A stretch of 64,000 bases of DNA from Pseudomonas syringae (GCF_023278085.1 NZ_CP066265.1:1518501-1582500); one strand, 5' to 3'; numbered from the stretch's first letter, positions 51,514 to 61,512 are shown. Notes: a model not told the origin generated them from the sequence alone. A program made the numbers and translations.

Positions 51514-52965
51514 TCAGCTCTGGCCGACAGGCGCTAGCCTGTTCGCAGCCTGCTCCGGCGACCAGCGTGTCAGCGCATAAAACACTGCGCCGCCGAGGAT
51601 ACAGCCGGTAAACCAGGCGAAGTTGGCGATCGGCTTGAACCATTCGATGAAGGTAAAGCACAGACCGACCAGCGCGGTCAGCAGCAAGGCGGCGACTGCT
51701 GTCCAGTTCACGCCGTTGGTGTACCAGTAGCGGCCGCTTGGCGTGTCATTGAACAAGGCGTCGACATCGATCTGCTGTTTCTTGATCAGGTAGTAATCCA
51801 CCAGCAGGATGCCGAACAGCGGGCCGATGCAGGCAGCGAGCACGTCCAGGGTGTAGTGGATCACTTCAGGGTTGTTGAACAGGTTCCATGGCGTGATGAA
51901 GATCGAAGCCACGGCGGCGATCATGCCACCTGCGCGCCAACTGATGCGGCTGGGTGCCACATTGGCGAAGTCGAAGGCCGGGGAGACGAAGTTGGCAACG
52001 ATGTTGATGCCCACGGTGGCGGTGACGAAGGTAAACGCGCCCAGCAGCACGGCGGTGGTGTTGTCGATACGCGCCACGGTGGCGATGGGGTCGTGGATCA
52101 TCTCGCCGAAGATTGGCAGGGTGCCGGACACAATCACCACTGTCACCAGTGAGAACGCCAGAAAATTCACCGGCAAGCCCCAGAAGTTGCCACGGCGCAC
52201 GTCTGCCATGCTGCGGCAGTAACGGCTGAAATCACCGAAATTCAGGGTTGGCCCGGAGAAGTACGAAACCACCAGCGCGATGGCCATCACCACCTGGCCG
52301 AACGCAGCCCAGCCGGACAGCTCTTTTTCAGCCAGGGTAAAGCTGATGTTGTCCCAACCGGCGCGCCACACGATCCAGCCCGCCAGCGTAAACATCACGG
52401 CGTACACCGCAGGCCCGGCCCAGTCGATGAAACGTCGGATCGACTCCATGCCGGTCCAGAAAACAGCGGCCTGCACCACCCATAAGGTCAGAAAGCCGAA
52501 CCAGCCGAGCCAGGACAGTCCGAAAAAAGTCATGTTCTGGTAGGCCGCCAGTTCGGGGAAGAAGCGCAGCACAACAATGACCAGTGCGCTGGAGGCCAGA
52601 TACGTCTGAATGCCGTACCAGGCCACCGCGATCAGGCCACGAATGATCGCGGGGATGTTGGCGCCGAATACGCCGAAGGCAAGACGGCAAATGACCGGGT
52701 AAGGAACAGCGGCTTGCTGGCTGGGTTTGGCGACCAGATTGGCAATCACCTGAATGATGCCGATACCGACCAGCAGCGCGATCAACACCTGCCAGCTGGC
52801 CAGCCCCAGTGCAAACAGACTGGCGGCGAACACATAGCCGCCAACGCTGTGTACGTCACTCATCCAGAACGCCAGGATGTTGTACCAGGTCCACTTCTGC
52901 GGCACCGGCCCCAGATCGTGGTTGTGCAGGCGCGGGCTGTATCCGGCCGGGCGTTGATCTGTCAT
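51514..52965 (-). CDS. NCS1-family nucleobase/hydantoin permease
   Basis: The 483-residue membrane protein has about 12 helices and NCS1 features: NHDLGPVPQKWTWYNILAFW at the N-terminus, GANIPAIIRGLIAVAWYGIQT, and SGPTLNFGDFSRY. NCS1 proteins import purines, allantoin or hydantoins with sodium or protons. The neighbouring GntR regulator and hydantoin-type racemase suggest allantoin or hydantoins. It is divergent from gntR with similar palindromes before both genes. Confidence 0.9.
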   Translation of the reverse strand: MTDQRPAGYSPRLHNHDLGPVPQKWTWYNILAFWMSDVHSVGGYVFAASLFALGLASWQVLIALLVGIGIIQVIANLVAKPSQQAAVPYPVICRLAFGVFGANIPAIIRGLIAVAWYGIQTYLASSALVIVVLRFFPELAAYQNMTFFGLSWLGWFGFLTLWVVQAAVFWTGMESIRRFIDWAGPAVYAVMFTLAGWIVWRAGWDNISFTLAEKELSGWAAFGQVVMAIALVVSYFSGPTLNFGDFSRYCRSMADVRRGNFWGLPVNFLAFSLVTVVIVSGTLPIFGEMIHDPIATVARIDNTTAVLLGAFTFVTATVGINIVANFVSPAFDFANVAPSRISWRAGGMIAAVASIFITPWNLFNNPEVIHYTLDVLAACIGPLFGILLVDYYLIKKQQIDVDALFNDTPSGRYWYTNGVNWTAVAALLLTALVGLCFTFIEWFKPIANFAWFTGCILGGAVFYALTRWSPEQAANRLAPVGQS

Positions 52966-53033
52966 TGCGTAACTCCCTTGTTGCGTGGGCTCATTGCATG
53001 GGATGAGATCAGGGTACGATCGCTGATATTTTT

Positions 53034-53049
53034 GTATACGATCGTGTAC
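53034..53049. promoter_or_regulatory. Putative GntR operator 1
   Basis: GTATACGATCGTGTAC is a near-perfect palindrome, 69 bases before the permease start. The rest of the 346-base gap between permease and gntR contains no gene. Confidence 0.6.
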
Positions 53050-53276
53050 GCAAAAGCTGTGCCACAGGATTTTAATCGGGTCTGAAGTTGACGTAGACGT
53101 TATGAGAGGGCGATCTCACGAGAAAAAGCTGGCGTGTCGGACAGGTTCAGCGTGTCGCTGAAATTGCACGCAAACAGGGCGCTTTTGCTCAGTTACGGTG
53201 CGCAAGCACGTGGCCGGCGTCGAGTGTTTCGTTTAGATAGCACTACTCATCCAGCGCCACATCGGGCACTATTCTT

Positions 53277-53291
53277 GTATACGATCCGTAC
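53277..53291. promoter_or_regulatory. Putative GntR operator 2
   Basis: GTATACGATCCGTAC repeats the GTATACGAT word of operator 1 and ends 20 bases before the gntR start. Two matching sites before two divergent genes suggest one regulator for both. Confidence 0.6.
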
Positions 53292-53311
53292 CGATCAAGT
53301 GATCTGAAATC

Positions 53312-54031
53312 ATGACTCGACCTGCCAGCGCTCCTTTGTTCCTGACACCTGCGGCCGATGAAAAAGGCCGCGATGAACAGATTTATCAGCACGTTCTTGA
53401 GGCGATCGTCGAGCATCGCCTGGCACCGGGCACACGTCTGCCCGAGGATGCACTGGCCGAAGTGTTCGAGGTCAGCCGGACCGGCATCCGCAAGGTGTTG
53501 CAGCGCTTGGCGCTGGAGCGCCTGGTGACCTTGCGCCCCAAGCGTGGCGCGGAAGTTGCGCAGCCTTCGGCGCAGGAGGCGCAGGATGTTCTGGGTGCCA
53601 GGCAATTGATCGAACCGGCGCTGATGGCCGACATTGCTGCGCGTGTCGCAGGGCAGCGGCTGGAGGCGTTACGCCTGCTTTGCGATCAGGAACACGCGGC
53701 GCAGCACGCCGGGCGTCATAGCGAAGCCATCCAGTTGTCGGCGCGCTTTCATGTGCAGTTGTGTGCGCTGGCGGGCAATCAGGTATTGACCGAGCAGGTG
53801 GCGCAGCTCACCACGCGTTCATCATTGATCGTTGCGGTTTACGGCTCGCGGCGCAGCGTGGGTTGCGATTGTGGTCAGCACGTCGATCTGCTGACATTGC
53901 TCGAAGCCGGGCAGGGCGCACAGGCGCGTGAGTGGATGACCGAACATTTGCGGCGCATTCGCGCCAGTCTGAACGTGGACGAGCCGGTCAATCAGACAGT
54001 CGATTTTCACAGCATTTTCAAGCAGCGCTGA
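53312..54031 (+). CDS. GntR-family (FCD) regulator
   Basis: The 239-residue protein has a GntR winged helix at the N-terminus ([19 protein letters not shown], then [19 protein letters not shown]) and an FCD ligand domain with metal-binding-type residues ([13 protein letters not shown] and [11 protein letters not shown]). It likely controls the permease and racemase genes through GTATACGAT sites. The racemase gene follows after 10 bases. Confidence 0.9.
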   Translation: MTRPASAPLFLTPAADEKGRDEQIYQHVLEAIVEHRLAPGTRLPEDALAEVFEVSRTGIRKVLQRLALERLVTLRPKRGAEVAQPSAQEAQDVLGARQLIEPALMADIAARVAGQRLEALRLLCDQEHAAQHAGRHSEAIQLSARFHVQLCALAGNQVLTEQVAQLTTRSSLIVAVYGSRRSVGCDCGQHVDLLTLLEAGQGAQAREWMTEHLRRIRASLNVDEPVNQTVDFHSIFKQR

Positions 54032-54041
54032 AGGAGTTACG

Positions 54042-54773
54042 GTGCGTATTCAAGTGATCAATCCCAACACCAGCGAAGCCATGACCCACAAGATCGGTCT
54101 GGCGGCGCAGGCCGTGGCGCGGCCTGGCACGCAGATCCTCGCGTGCAGTCCGGAGGATGGCCCGGTGTCTATCGAAGGTCATTTCGACGAAGCCATCGCC
54201 ACCCTGGGTGTGCTTGAAGAAATACGCAAAGGCCGCGAGCAACACGTCGATGCGCACATCATTGCCTGTTTTGGTGACCCTGGCCTGCTGGCCGCACGTG
54301 AGTACGCCAGCGCCCCGGTCATCGGCATCGCCGAAGCGGCTTTTCACATGGCCAGCCTGATTGCCACCCGTTTTGCGGTCGTCACCACGCTGACCCGCAC
54401 ACGCATTATCGCTGAGCACTTGTTGCAGCGTTATGGTTTCAGTGAAATGTGTACGTCGGTGCGCTGCATCGATCTGCCCGTGTTGGCGCTTGAAGAGAGC
54501 GGGTCCGAGTTGATCGAACTCATGGCCGAACAAGCGCTGGTCGCCCGTGATCAGGAAGGTGCCAGCGCTATCGTGCTCGGCTGCGGCGGGATGGCCGATC
54601 TGGCCAGGCAACTGAGCGAAGCGATTGGTCTGCCGGTCATCGACGGCGTGGCGGCGGCAGTGAAACTCGCCGAGTCGCTGGTGGATCTGGGGCTGACCAC
54701 CAGCAAGCACGGCGACCTGGCCGACCCGATCGGCAAACCGTTCAAAGGCCGGTTTGCCTATATGAGCCGGTGA
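54042..54773 (+). CDS. Asp/Glu/hydantoin racemase-family protein
   Basis: The 243-residue protein has the two-cysteine racemase site: Cys76 in IIACFGDPG and Cys181 in VLGCGGMADL. It begins MRIQVINPNTSEAMT, the hydantoin/allantoin racemase N-terminus. It would interconvert D- and L-forms of a hydantoin or allantoin. The start is GTG with GGAG upstream. Its 3' end (FAYMSR) is the left edge of the tandem duplication that follows. Confidence 0.88.
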   Translation: MRIQVINPNTSEAMTHKIGLAAQAVARPGTQILACSPEDGPVSIEGHFDEAIATLGVLEEIRKGREQHVDAHIIACFGDPGLLAAREYASAPVIGIAEAAFHMASLIATRFAVVTTLTRTRIIAEHLLQRYGFSEMCTSVRCIDLPVLALEESGSELIELMAEQALVARDQEGASAIVLGCGGMADLARQLSEAIGLPVIDGVAAAVKLAESLVDLGLTTSKHGDLADPIGKPFKGRFAYMSR

Positions 54774-55598
54774 CCAGTGAAAGCGCAGCTTCGCGCTTAG
54801 CGCTACACACAAACTCTGGAGAACAGGAAATACGTGCCTTTCAGGTTTCTGCCCGCCGGGCGTAGGAGCGAACTTGTTCGCGAAGGGGGCGGCATGAGCG
54901 ATGAAAATACATCGCCTGAAATACCGTTCGCGAACAAGTTCGCTCCTACGGCCCTGGGCCAGAATCAAAAGCGAGCTTGCACCTCACATGGCTGGCACCA
55001 CAATGGTGTTGCCTATATGAGCCGGTGACCAATGAAAGCGCAGCTTCGCGCTTAGCGCTACACACAAACTCTGGAGAACAGGAAATACGTGCCTTTAAGG
55101 TTTCTGCCCGCCGGGCGTAGGAGCGAACTTGTTCGCGAAGGGGGCGGCATGAGCGATGAAAATACATCGTCTGAAATACCGTCCGCGAACAAGTTCGCTC
55201 CTGCGGCCCTGGGCCAGAATCAAAAGCGAGCTTGCACCTCACATAGCCGGCACACCACCACCGACCAGGGCTTCAGTCGTGTCGTCTGGCACCACAATGG
55301 CGTTGCCTATATGAGCCGGTGACCCGTGAAAGCGCAGCTTCGCGCTTAGCGCTACACACCAATTCTGGAGAACAGGAAATACGTGCCTTTCAGGCTTCTG
55401 CCCGCCGGGCGTAGGAGCGAACTTGTTCGCGAAGAGGGCGGCATAAGCGATGAAAATACATCGTCTGAAATACCGTTCGTGAACAAGTTCGCTACTACGG
55501 CCCTGGGCCAGAATCAAAAGCGAGCTTGCACCTCACATAGCCGGCACACCACCACCGACCAGGGCTTCAGTCGTGTCGTCTGGCACCACAATGGTGTT
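54756..55598. repeat. Threefold tandem duplication with inverted REP pairs (REPIN)
   Basis: Three units begin with GCCTATATGAGCCGGTGACC at 54756, 55011 and 55305, of about 255, 294 and 294 bases. Each holds an inverted REP pair: GTAGGAGCGAACTTGTTCGC and, about 60 bases on, GCGAACAAGTTCGCTCCTAC (with some changes). Each unit also carries the racemase 3' end on its left and a piece of the ADH 3' end on its right. Unit 1 lacks about 40 bases. Differences between units are few, so the duplication is recent. Confidence 0.9.
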
Positions 55599-56767
55599 AT
55601 TGCCCGGCGTCAGGATGACCTTGCGGCAATCCTCTTCCTTCTTGTCGAACAGCTTGTAGCCCTTCGCCGCATCTTCCAGTGACATCCGGTGCGTGATGAT
55701 GGCTTCGGGTTCCAGGCGGCCCGCTTCGATGTGCTCCAGCAATTCAGGCATGAAGCGATGCACGTGGGTCTGGCCCATTTTGAAGGTCAGGCCCTTGTCG
55801 AACGCATCGCCGAACATGAAGCCGTGGATGAACCCGGCGTACACGCCCGGCACACTGACCACGCCGCCACGTCTTACCGCCGCGATGCACTGACGCAGGG
55901 CCTTGCCGCTGCTGCCTTCGAGTTTCAGGGTGGCAAGAATGGTTTCCGTCGTGCTGCCCTTGGCCTCGAAACCCACCGCATCGACCACGCCATCCACACC
56001 ACGCATGCCGGGTGTCTGGCGAATGATGGTGTCGGCCGGATCATCGTCTTCATCGAAATTGATCGGGATCACACCGTAGGTTTTCTGCGCATAGGCAAGG
56101 CGATACGGGTGGTGATCGACCATGAAAATCTTCTCGGCACCCAGCATTTTCGCGCACGCGGCGCTCATCAGACCCACCGGGCCCGCACCGTAAATGGCAA
56201 CGCTCGACCCTTGGCCGATGCCGGCATTGGTCACGGCCTGCCAGGCGGTGGGCAGGATGTCGGAAAGGAACAGCACCTTCTCGTCAGACAGCGTACCCGG
56301 CACCTTGAACGGACCGACGTTGGCCTTGGGCACCCGCACATATTCAGCCTGGCCGCCGGGAATGCCGCCGTACAGATGGCTGAAACCAAACAATGCTGCG
56401 CCTGGCGGAATGGACTTCTTGTTCATGATCGCGCCACGCCCGGTATTGGTGGTCTCGCAGGCGGCGAACAGATCGATGTCACAGAAAAACAGCTGCCGCA
56501 GGCAATAACAAACGGGATCACCACGCGATCGCCTTTGGCCACGGCCGTGACGGCCGAGCCTGTTTCTTCTACGACCCCCATGAACTCGTGACCGAAAATG
56601 TCGCCGTGTTCAACCGTAGGGATTTTGCCGCGATACAAGTGCAGGTCGGAACCGCAAATAGCGGTGGCCGTTACGCGCAGAATGATGTCATCCGCTTGCT
56701 CGATCACAGGGTCCGGCACTGTATCGACCTTCACACTGTTCGCGCCGTGGTAAGTCAAAGCTCTCAT
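55533..56767 (-). pseudogene. Zinc-dependent alcohol dehydrogenase, frameshifted
   Basis: The first frame (from 56767) gives [19 protein letters not shown], the catalytic zinc motif [14 protein letters not shown] and [10 protein letters not shown], up to IACGSCF at about 56489. There the sequence leaves frame: one extra T in the T-run would continue as [16 protein letters not shown], restoring the structural-zinc cysteines, and then [15 protein letters not shown]. The second frame continues with the NAD-binding [13 protein letters not shown] to the end VGGGVPAM. The repaired protein has about 411 residues. The cause is a single-base deletion in a homopolymer, so an assembly error is possible. 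The 3' end is part of the tandem duplication. Confidence 0.88.
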
Positions 56768-56872
56768 GGTTAATCCTCAGTGGTAGCAGAAAATTCCGAT
56801 CCGTTACTGAAGATGAACCATGAGGTTTTTGTTGGTTCAGCGCGATTGCTCGACGCGGGGACTAACGGTAAG

Positions 56873-57777
56873 TCAGTTGCGGAACGCTGTCATGTCCTGC
56901 AACAGCATGCCCATCAGCCGATTGGCACCAACACTCAGTTGACGGCCCAGACGGCTGATCAGGTGCGTCTGCGGGCTGCTGAATACTTCATGTTGCAAGG
57001 GCAGGGCGCGCAATTTTCCAGACTTTATCTCCTCTTCCACCACGAAGGTCGGCAGCAAGGTAACGCCGCCCTGCATGGCAAAATGCTTGAGCATGGCGAA
57101 GGTCTGCAGGTCAGCGTAGGCTGCACTGTGATGCCCAATTGATGCTCGGCTTGCAGGAGAATCTGGCGAATGCCGTAAGACACTGCTGGCAGCGCGACGC
57201 GGTAATTTTCGAGTGCTCGCAGCTCTATCGGACCTGGTTCATCAGTCAGCGGATGATCGGGGCCGGTGATCACACACACGGGCTGACGCTGATGCGCGTG
57301 CGAGCGGATTTTCGGGTCGGCCGCCGGGTTGAACACCAGACCGATGTGCGCTTCGTCCTCGACCACCTGGCGGATCACTTCGTTGCTGCCGCAGACGTTC
57401 ACGATCAGTTCGATTCTGGGATAAAGCTCGGAAAACCGGGCCAGCGGTTGCGCCAGGCTTTCCAGAAACCCTTCCCCGGAGACCAGTGTTACCGAGCCGC
57501 TGTGCAAGCCTTTCAGCGCCTGGATCGAGTCCAGCAGCACCTCCTGTTGCGTCAACCGCTGGCGGTAATAAGCCAGCACCTTATCGCCAGCCTCGGTCGG
57601 CTTGACGCCGCGTCGATGGCGCTCCAGCAGCGGCGAGCCCAACTCCTGTTCCAGCTGGGCGATCTGACGGCTGACCGCCGAGGGAGCCACGTTGAGGTAG
57701 TCGGCCGCAGCCCGAACACTGCCCAGGCGCACCGCTTCGAAGAAATACAGGATGCGTCGATCTTGCACGAGGCTCAT
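56873..57777 (-). pseudogene. LysR-family regulator, frameshifted
   Basis: The frame from 57777 has a LysR helix-turn-helix (SVRAAADYLNVAPSAVSRQI) and an effector domain up to LGITVQ. It then leaves frame near 57120; the other frame reads AYADLQTFAMLKHFAMQGG through FRN to the end at 56873. One missing base explains it. Together the parts make about 301 residues, the family norm. It is divergent from the dehydrogenase operon at 57939, which it probably controlled. Confidence 0.85.
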
Positions 57778-57938
57778 GAGGGCTTCCAGTGTTGCGTTAA
57801 AGGCAACATAAATTCGATTTCTGGATTATTGCTGAGAGGGGAGAGCGCTGTCCATACTCGGTTCATCAGCACAACGCAGCCCTCAAGCGGCTGCCGGCAG
57901 CCTCCCTGAATTCCTACAAAACTAATCGAGATGCAGAC

Positions 57939-58829
57939 ATGACGTTGAGAACAGGTGTGATCGGATTGGGCAACATGGGCGGCGGCATGGCCGCCACTCT
58001 GGCGAGCAAGGGTTTTGATGTCAGCGGCTTCGACCTGTCGCAGGCGGCACTGGCCCTGGCCGAGAGCAAGGGCGTCAAGCCGGTCGCCGACCGTCAGCAG
58101 CTGATTCAGAGCGTCGACATCCTGATCCTGTCACTGCCCAAAGCCGAGCATGTGGAGTCGGTCTGTCTAGGGGAGGGCAGCATCGCCGAGTTCGGCCATA
58201 AAGGGCTGATCGTGGTCGACACCACCACCTCAACGCCGGAAATGAGCCGCAAGGTTGCCGCTGAACTGGCAAAAGCCGGCATCGCGTTCATCGATGCCCC
58301 GGTGTCAGGCGGTCCTAAAGGCGCAGCCACCGGCACCATGTCGATGGTTATCGGCGCTGAAGACGCAGACCTGGCGCGTGCCATGCCAGTGCTGGAAGGC
58401 ATGAGCGGCACCCGCGTGCATGTCGGACAATGTGGCGCGGGCAACGTCGCCAAGATCGCCAACAACATGCTAGCTGCCTGTCACCTGATCAGCACCGCCG
58501 AAGCGGTCGCGATGGCAGCGCGTGCCGGTGTCGACCCGGAAAAACTCCTGCAAGGCCTGAACGCCGGTTCCGGGCGCAGTGGCGCCACGCAAGTTATGTT
58601 CCCCACCTGGGTCCTCAACAAAGCGTATGACTCGGGCTTCACCATGGGCCTGATGCGCAAGGACGTGGGCCTGGCCAGTGATCTGGCAGACAGCCTCGAC
58701 ATGGACCTGCCGCTGTCGCGCGTGGTCGCGCAATTGTGGCAAGCCAGCAGCGAAACCCTGGCAGATAACGAAGACTTCTGCGCCATCGTGCAACGCACCG
58801 ATGCCAAACTTTACGGTCATGGAGAATAA
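57939..58829 (+). CDS. NAD(P)-dependent hydroxyacid dehydrogenase (3-hydroxyisobutyrate/L-threonate type)
   Basis: The 296-residue protein has the Rossmann start GVIGLGNMGGGMA, the substrate motif IDAPVSGGPKGA, and the catalytic Lys in GNVAKIANNMLA. It is a beta-hydroxyacid dehydrogenase of the kind that includes L-threonate dehydrogenases. It is the first gene of a tight operon with ALDH and M20 genes; the substrate is unknown. Confidence 0.88.
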   Translation: MTLRTGVIGLGNMGGGMAATLASKGFDVSGFDLSQAALALAESKGVKPVADRQQLIQSVDILILSLPKAEHVESVCLGEGSIAEFGHKGLIVVDTTTSTPEMSRKVAAELAKAGIAFIDAPVSGGPKGAATGTMSMVIGAEDADLARAMPVLEGMSGTRVHVGQCGAGNVAKIANNMLAACHLISTAEAVAMAARAGVDPEKLLQGLNAGSGRSGATQVMFPTWVLNKAYDSGFTMGLMRKDVGLASDLADSLDMDLPLSRVVAQLWQASSETLADNEDFCAIVQRTDAKLYGHGE

Positions 58830-58832
58830 GTG

Positions 58833-60350
58833 ATGAGCACTGCAAAAATCCTCGAACTGATGCGCCCTTACTGGGGCGATCGCAGTGTTATCGCCAGCTA
58901 CGTCGGCGGCCGGTTCATCGAAGGCCACGGCGCGCCCGTCGAAGTGCGCAATGCCCATGACGACAGCCTGCTGCTGAGTTTTCCGGACGCCGACGAGTCG
59001 TTGGTTGAAGTGGCCGACAAGGCCGCCAGGGCTGCGCAGCAACAATGGTGGGCGTTGACCGCTCAGGCGCGTGGTCGCGCCATGTATCAGGTGGGTAATC
59101 AGATTCGTGACGAGCTGGAAAACCTCGCGCAGATCGAATCCCTGACCGCCAACAAGCCGATCCGCGATGCCCGCGTCGAAGTGCTCAAAGTCGCCGAGAT
59201 GTTCGAGTATTACGCCGGCTGGGCGGACAAACTGCACGGCGAAATCATTCCGGTGCCGACCACCCACCTCAACTACGTGACCTACGAACCGCTGGGCACG
59301 GTGCTGCAGATTACGCCGTGGAACGCGCCGGTCTTCACCTGCGGCTGGCAGATCGCCCCGGCGATTGCGGCCGGTAACGCGGTCATCCTCAAGCCGTCGG
59401 AACTGACGCCGCTCAGTTCGCTGGTGGTCGGCGTGCTGATCGAGCGTGCGGGCGTGCCGAAAGGGCTGGTCAACGTGATTGCCGGGTTCGGCCATTCCAT
59501 CGGCCAGGCGTTCATCGCCAAGGCAGACATTCGCAAAGTGGTGTTCGTCGGTTCGCCTGCGACCGGTCGGCATATTGCCGTGGCTGCGGCGCAGCGCTGC
59601 ATTCCTGCGGTACTGGAACTGGGCGGCAAGTCGGCCAATATCGTGTTCGACGATGCCGACCTGGAGGTCGCGCTGCGTGGTGCCCAGGCCGCCATTTTCT
59701 CCGGTGCCGGGCAAAGCTGTGTGTCCGGTTCACGCCTGCTGGTGCAGGAATCGATCTTCGAGAAATTCACCAACGCGCTGGCCGTCGCCGCAACGCAATT
59801 CAAGGTCGGTGACCCGAGCGATCCGGAAACCCAGATTGGCCCGATCAACAACGCCAAGCAGTACAACCATGTGAAAAGCATGGTCGAGCGGGCGCTGCAA
59901 GATGGCGCCAGGCTGGTTGGCGAGCAGGCTGATCCGATCCCGGACATACCCGGTTATTACATCAACCCTACGGTGCTGGCAGGTACTAACGACCTGTATT
60001 GCGCGCAGGAAGAAATCTTTGGCCCGGTGGTGGTGGCGATTCCATTCAAGGACGAAGAGGACGCGATCCGCATTGCCAACGACAGCCGCTTCGGCTTGGC
60101 CGGTGGCGTCTGGACCCGTGATGTCGGCCGCGCTCACCGCGTTGCAAAACAGGTACGTGCCGGGACATTCTGGGTCAATGGTTACAAGACTATTCACGTC
60201 AGTTCGCCGTTCGGCGGCTATGGTGAAAGTGGTTATGGCCGCTCTTCCGGTCTGGATGCTCTGCGCGAATACAGCGAAGTGAAGAGCGTCTGGGTCGAAA
60301 CCGCCGCCAAGCCGGCCGCCAGTTTTGGCTACGGCGCGAGCCTGGAGTAA
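58833..60350 (+). CDS. Aldehyde dehydrogenase
   Basis: The 505-residue NAD(P)-dependent enzyme has the general base Glu262 (LELGGKSANIVF) and catalytic Cys296 (GAGQSCVSGS), with WNAPVFTCGWQIAPAIAAGN in the Rossmann part. It starts four bases after the dehydrogenase gene stop. It would oxidise the aldehyde formed upstream in an unknown pathway. Confidence 0.92.
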   Translation: MSTAKILELMRPYWGDRSVIASYVGGRFIEGHGAPVEVRNAHDDSLLLSFPDADESLVEVADKAARAAQQQWWALTAQARGRAMYQVGNQIRDELENLAQIESLTANKPIRDARVEVLKVAEMFEYYAGWADKLHGEIIPVPTTHLNYVTYEPLGTVLQITPWNAPVFTCGWQIAPAIAAGNAVILKPSELTPLSSLVVGVLIERAGVPKGLVNVIAGFGHSIGQAFIAKADIRKVVFVGSPATGRHIAVAAAQRCIPAVLELGGKSANIVFDDADLEVALRGAQAAIFSGAGQSCVSGSRLLVQESIFEKFTNALAVAATQFKVGDPSDPETQIGPINNAKQYNHVKSMVERALQDGARLVGEQADPIPDIPGYYINPTVLAGTNDLYCAQEEIFGPVVVAIPFKDEEDAIRIANDSRFGLAGGVWTRDVGRAHRVAKQVRAGTFWVNGYKTIHVSSPFGGYGESGYGRSSGLDALREYSEVKSVWVETAAKPAASFGYGASLE

Positions 60351-60354
60351 ATAA

Positions 60355-61512
60355 ATGCCCATTTCAAAGACACTGATTGACGAAGCAACCGTTTGGCGCC
60401 GCACCCTGCACGCCGCGCCTGAGCTGGGGTTTCAGGAGCTGAAAACCTCCGACAAGGTGGCTGACCTGCTCACCGGTTTTGGCCTTGAGGTGCATCGCGG
60501 GCTGGGGGGCACTGGCGTAGTTGGCACTCTGCGCAATGGCGACGGCCCGGCCATCGGCATTCGTGCCGACATGGACGCTTTGCCGATTCAGGAACTGGGC
60601 GACAGCGCTCACAAGTCGGCCCATAAAGGCTGCATGCATGCCTGCGGGCACGATGGCCACACCGCGATTCTGCTGGCCACCGCCCGGCATTTGTCGGAAA
60701 CCCGCCGGTTTCGCGGCACGGTGCATGTTGTCTTCCAGCCGGCCGAGGAAAACCTCGGCGGCGCGCAACGCATGATCGACGACGGCCTCTTCGAGCGCTT
60801 CCCGATGGAGGCTATCTACGGCCTGCACAACTGGCCGGGTGTACCTGCCGGCAAGGTAGTGATCAATCCGGGGCCGATGATGGCCTCGCTGGACACCTTT
60901 GAAATCACCCTGACCGGCAAGGGCAGTCATGCAGCCATGCCGGACAAGGGCAATGACCCGATTGTGGCGGCTGCCGAACTGGTGCTGGGGCTGCAAACCA
61001 TCGTCTCCCGGCGTCTCTCGCCACTGGATTCGGCAGTGGTCAGCATTACCCAGTTCAATGCCGGTGAGGCCATCAACGTGATTCCGGAAACCGCCGTGTT
61101 GCGCGGTACGGTGCGTTGCCTGCAAACGCCGGTTCGCGAGAAGGTCCAGCAACTGATCGGCGAATTCGTCGAGCGTCTGCCGACGGCATTCGGCGTGCGT
61201 GGCGAGCTGGTCTACAACGTCGGTTATCCGGTCACCGAAAACCACACTGAGGCCGCCGCCACGATTCGTCGCGCAGCGGTTGCAGCGGTGGGCGAGGCCA
61301 ACGTGCAATGGGGCTGCAACCCTTCCATGGCCTCCGAAGACTTTGCTTTCATGCTGCATGCGTGTCCGGGGGCGTACATCTGGATGGGCGTCGACGGCGA
61401 GAAACCTTCGGCGGCACTGCACAACCCGTATTACGACTTCAACGACCAGGTCATCGAGCCGGGTGTAGCGGTGTGGACGTCGCTGGTGGAGCAGTGTTTG
61501 CCGGTGAGTTGA
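60355..61512 (+). CDS. M20-family amidohydrolase (HipO-like)
   Basis: The 385-residue metallo-amidohydrolase has GIRADMDALPIQE, the metal motifs CMHACGHDGHTA and FQPAEENLGGAQ, and a late His in NPSMASEDFAFML. Related enzymes hydrolyse N-acyl amino acids or hippurate. It starts 4 bases after the ALDH gene. The trio of dehydrogenase, ALDH and amidohydrolase suggests breakdown of an acylated amino-alcohol or similar compound. Confidence 0.9.
   Translation: MPISKTLIDEATVWRRTLHAAPELGFQELKTSDKVADLLTGFGLEVHRGLGGTGVVGTLRNGDGPAIGIRADMDALPIQELGDSAHKSAHKGCMHACGHDGHTAILLATARHLSETRRFRGTVHVVFQPAEENLGGAQRMIDDGLFERFPMEAIYGLHNWPGVPAGKVVINPGPMMASLDTFEITLTGKGSHAAMPDKGNDPIVAAAELVLGLQTIVSRRLSPLDSAVVSITQFNAGEAINVIPETAVLRGTVRCLQTPVREKVQQLIGEFVERLPTAFGVRGELVYNVGYPVTENHTEAAATIRRAAVAAVGEANVQWGCNPSMASEDFAFMLHACPGAYIWMGVDGEKPSAALHNPYYDFNDQVIEPGVAVWTSLVEQCLPVS

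Noticed and set aside
54756..55598. A CRISPR-like array
   Set aside because: Units are about 255-294 bases and include coding ends; there are no short direct repeats with unique spacers.
54834..55682. Several open frames of 60-100 codons in the tandem duplication
   Set aside because: They are created by the repeated REP-containing units and the copied gene ends; none has a family match or its own start signals.
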